A DNA stretch of 64,000 nt. Source: Bifidobacterium myosotis. GTDB taxonomy: Bacteria > Actinomycetota > Actinomycetes > Actinomycetales > Bifidobacteriaceae. Location of the stretch: NCBI RefSeq assembly GCF_002259745.1, contig NZ_MWWW01000004.1, forward strand, positions 186,001 to 250,000. Direction: 5' to 3'. The notes under the pieces are model-generated. The model worked only from the letters and a program-made list of their open reading frames with translations, was not told the origin of the DNA and searched no databases. Positions 63,998 to 64,000 of the stretch are shown here, piece after piece. The translations under genes were made by a program, and so were the position numbers. Positions within the stretch are counted from its first letter, which is position 1, and the number at the start of each line of letters is the position of its first letter.

Positions 63998-64000
63998 GAG

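Overview
The window is about 64 kb of high-GC actinobacterial DNA and almost certainly comes from a Bifidobacterium. The evidence is an araB-araD-araA block, a GH42 beta-galactosidase with its ABC importer and LacI-type regulator, GH51 and GH127 arabinofuranosidases, the 29-residue basic protein bS22, and the nusA-infB-rbfA-truB-ribF order. I cannot fix the species from sequence alone.

Layout: 1-4,550 holds the end of a thioredoxin-like gene, a secreted G5/lysozyme-like wall protein, a wall-anchored surface protein, a low-molecular-weight phosphatase, a small conserved protein and bS22. 4,750-10,830 holds a membrane protein, radA, and a probable S-adenosylhomocysteine/nucleoside salvage operon (adenosylhomocysteinase-like, amidohydrolase, cupin). 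11,120-13,880 is a polar amino acid ABC importer. 13,900-22,560 is the minus-strand operon nusA-infB-rbfA-truB-ribF. 22,630-24,330 holds a lipoprotein and a DUF3592 protein. 24,650-27,330 holds a GH51 arabinofuranosidase and a divergent SDR dehydrogenase.

27,330-33,130 is an AT-richer accessory island next to tRNA-Ser(CGA). It has a hairpin array, REP-like repeats, three to four zinc-ribbon membrane genes (one apparently broken at a perfect 27-bp palindrome) and a divergent XRE regulator. No integrase or recognised system is present, and this is the best candidate for something undescribed.

33,550-45,450 is one long minus-strand run: galactoside SBP and two permeases, GH42 beta-galactosidase, LacI regulator, aldo/keto reductase, DUF1524 nuclease and GH127 beta-L-arabinofuranosidase. 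A pair of near-perfect GGTACAC-NN-GTGTACC operators lies upstream, between it and a divergent MFS transporter with a 366-residue tail. 48,450-54,725 holds a fused CydDC-like ABC exporter and a second sugar porter. 55,440-58,625 holds an acyl-CoA ligase and a PuuD-like amidotransferase. 59,530-63,850 is araA, araD and araB with LacI-type operators upstream.

Metabolically the right half imports and cleaves galacto- and arabino-oligosaccharides and converts L-arabinose to xylulose 5-phosphate. A second theme is low-complexity Ala/Gly/Ser/Pro insertions in ordinary enzymes (TruB, RibF, GH127, PuuD, CydDC, MFS), apparently grown by in-frame short tandem duplication.
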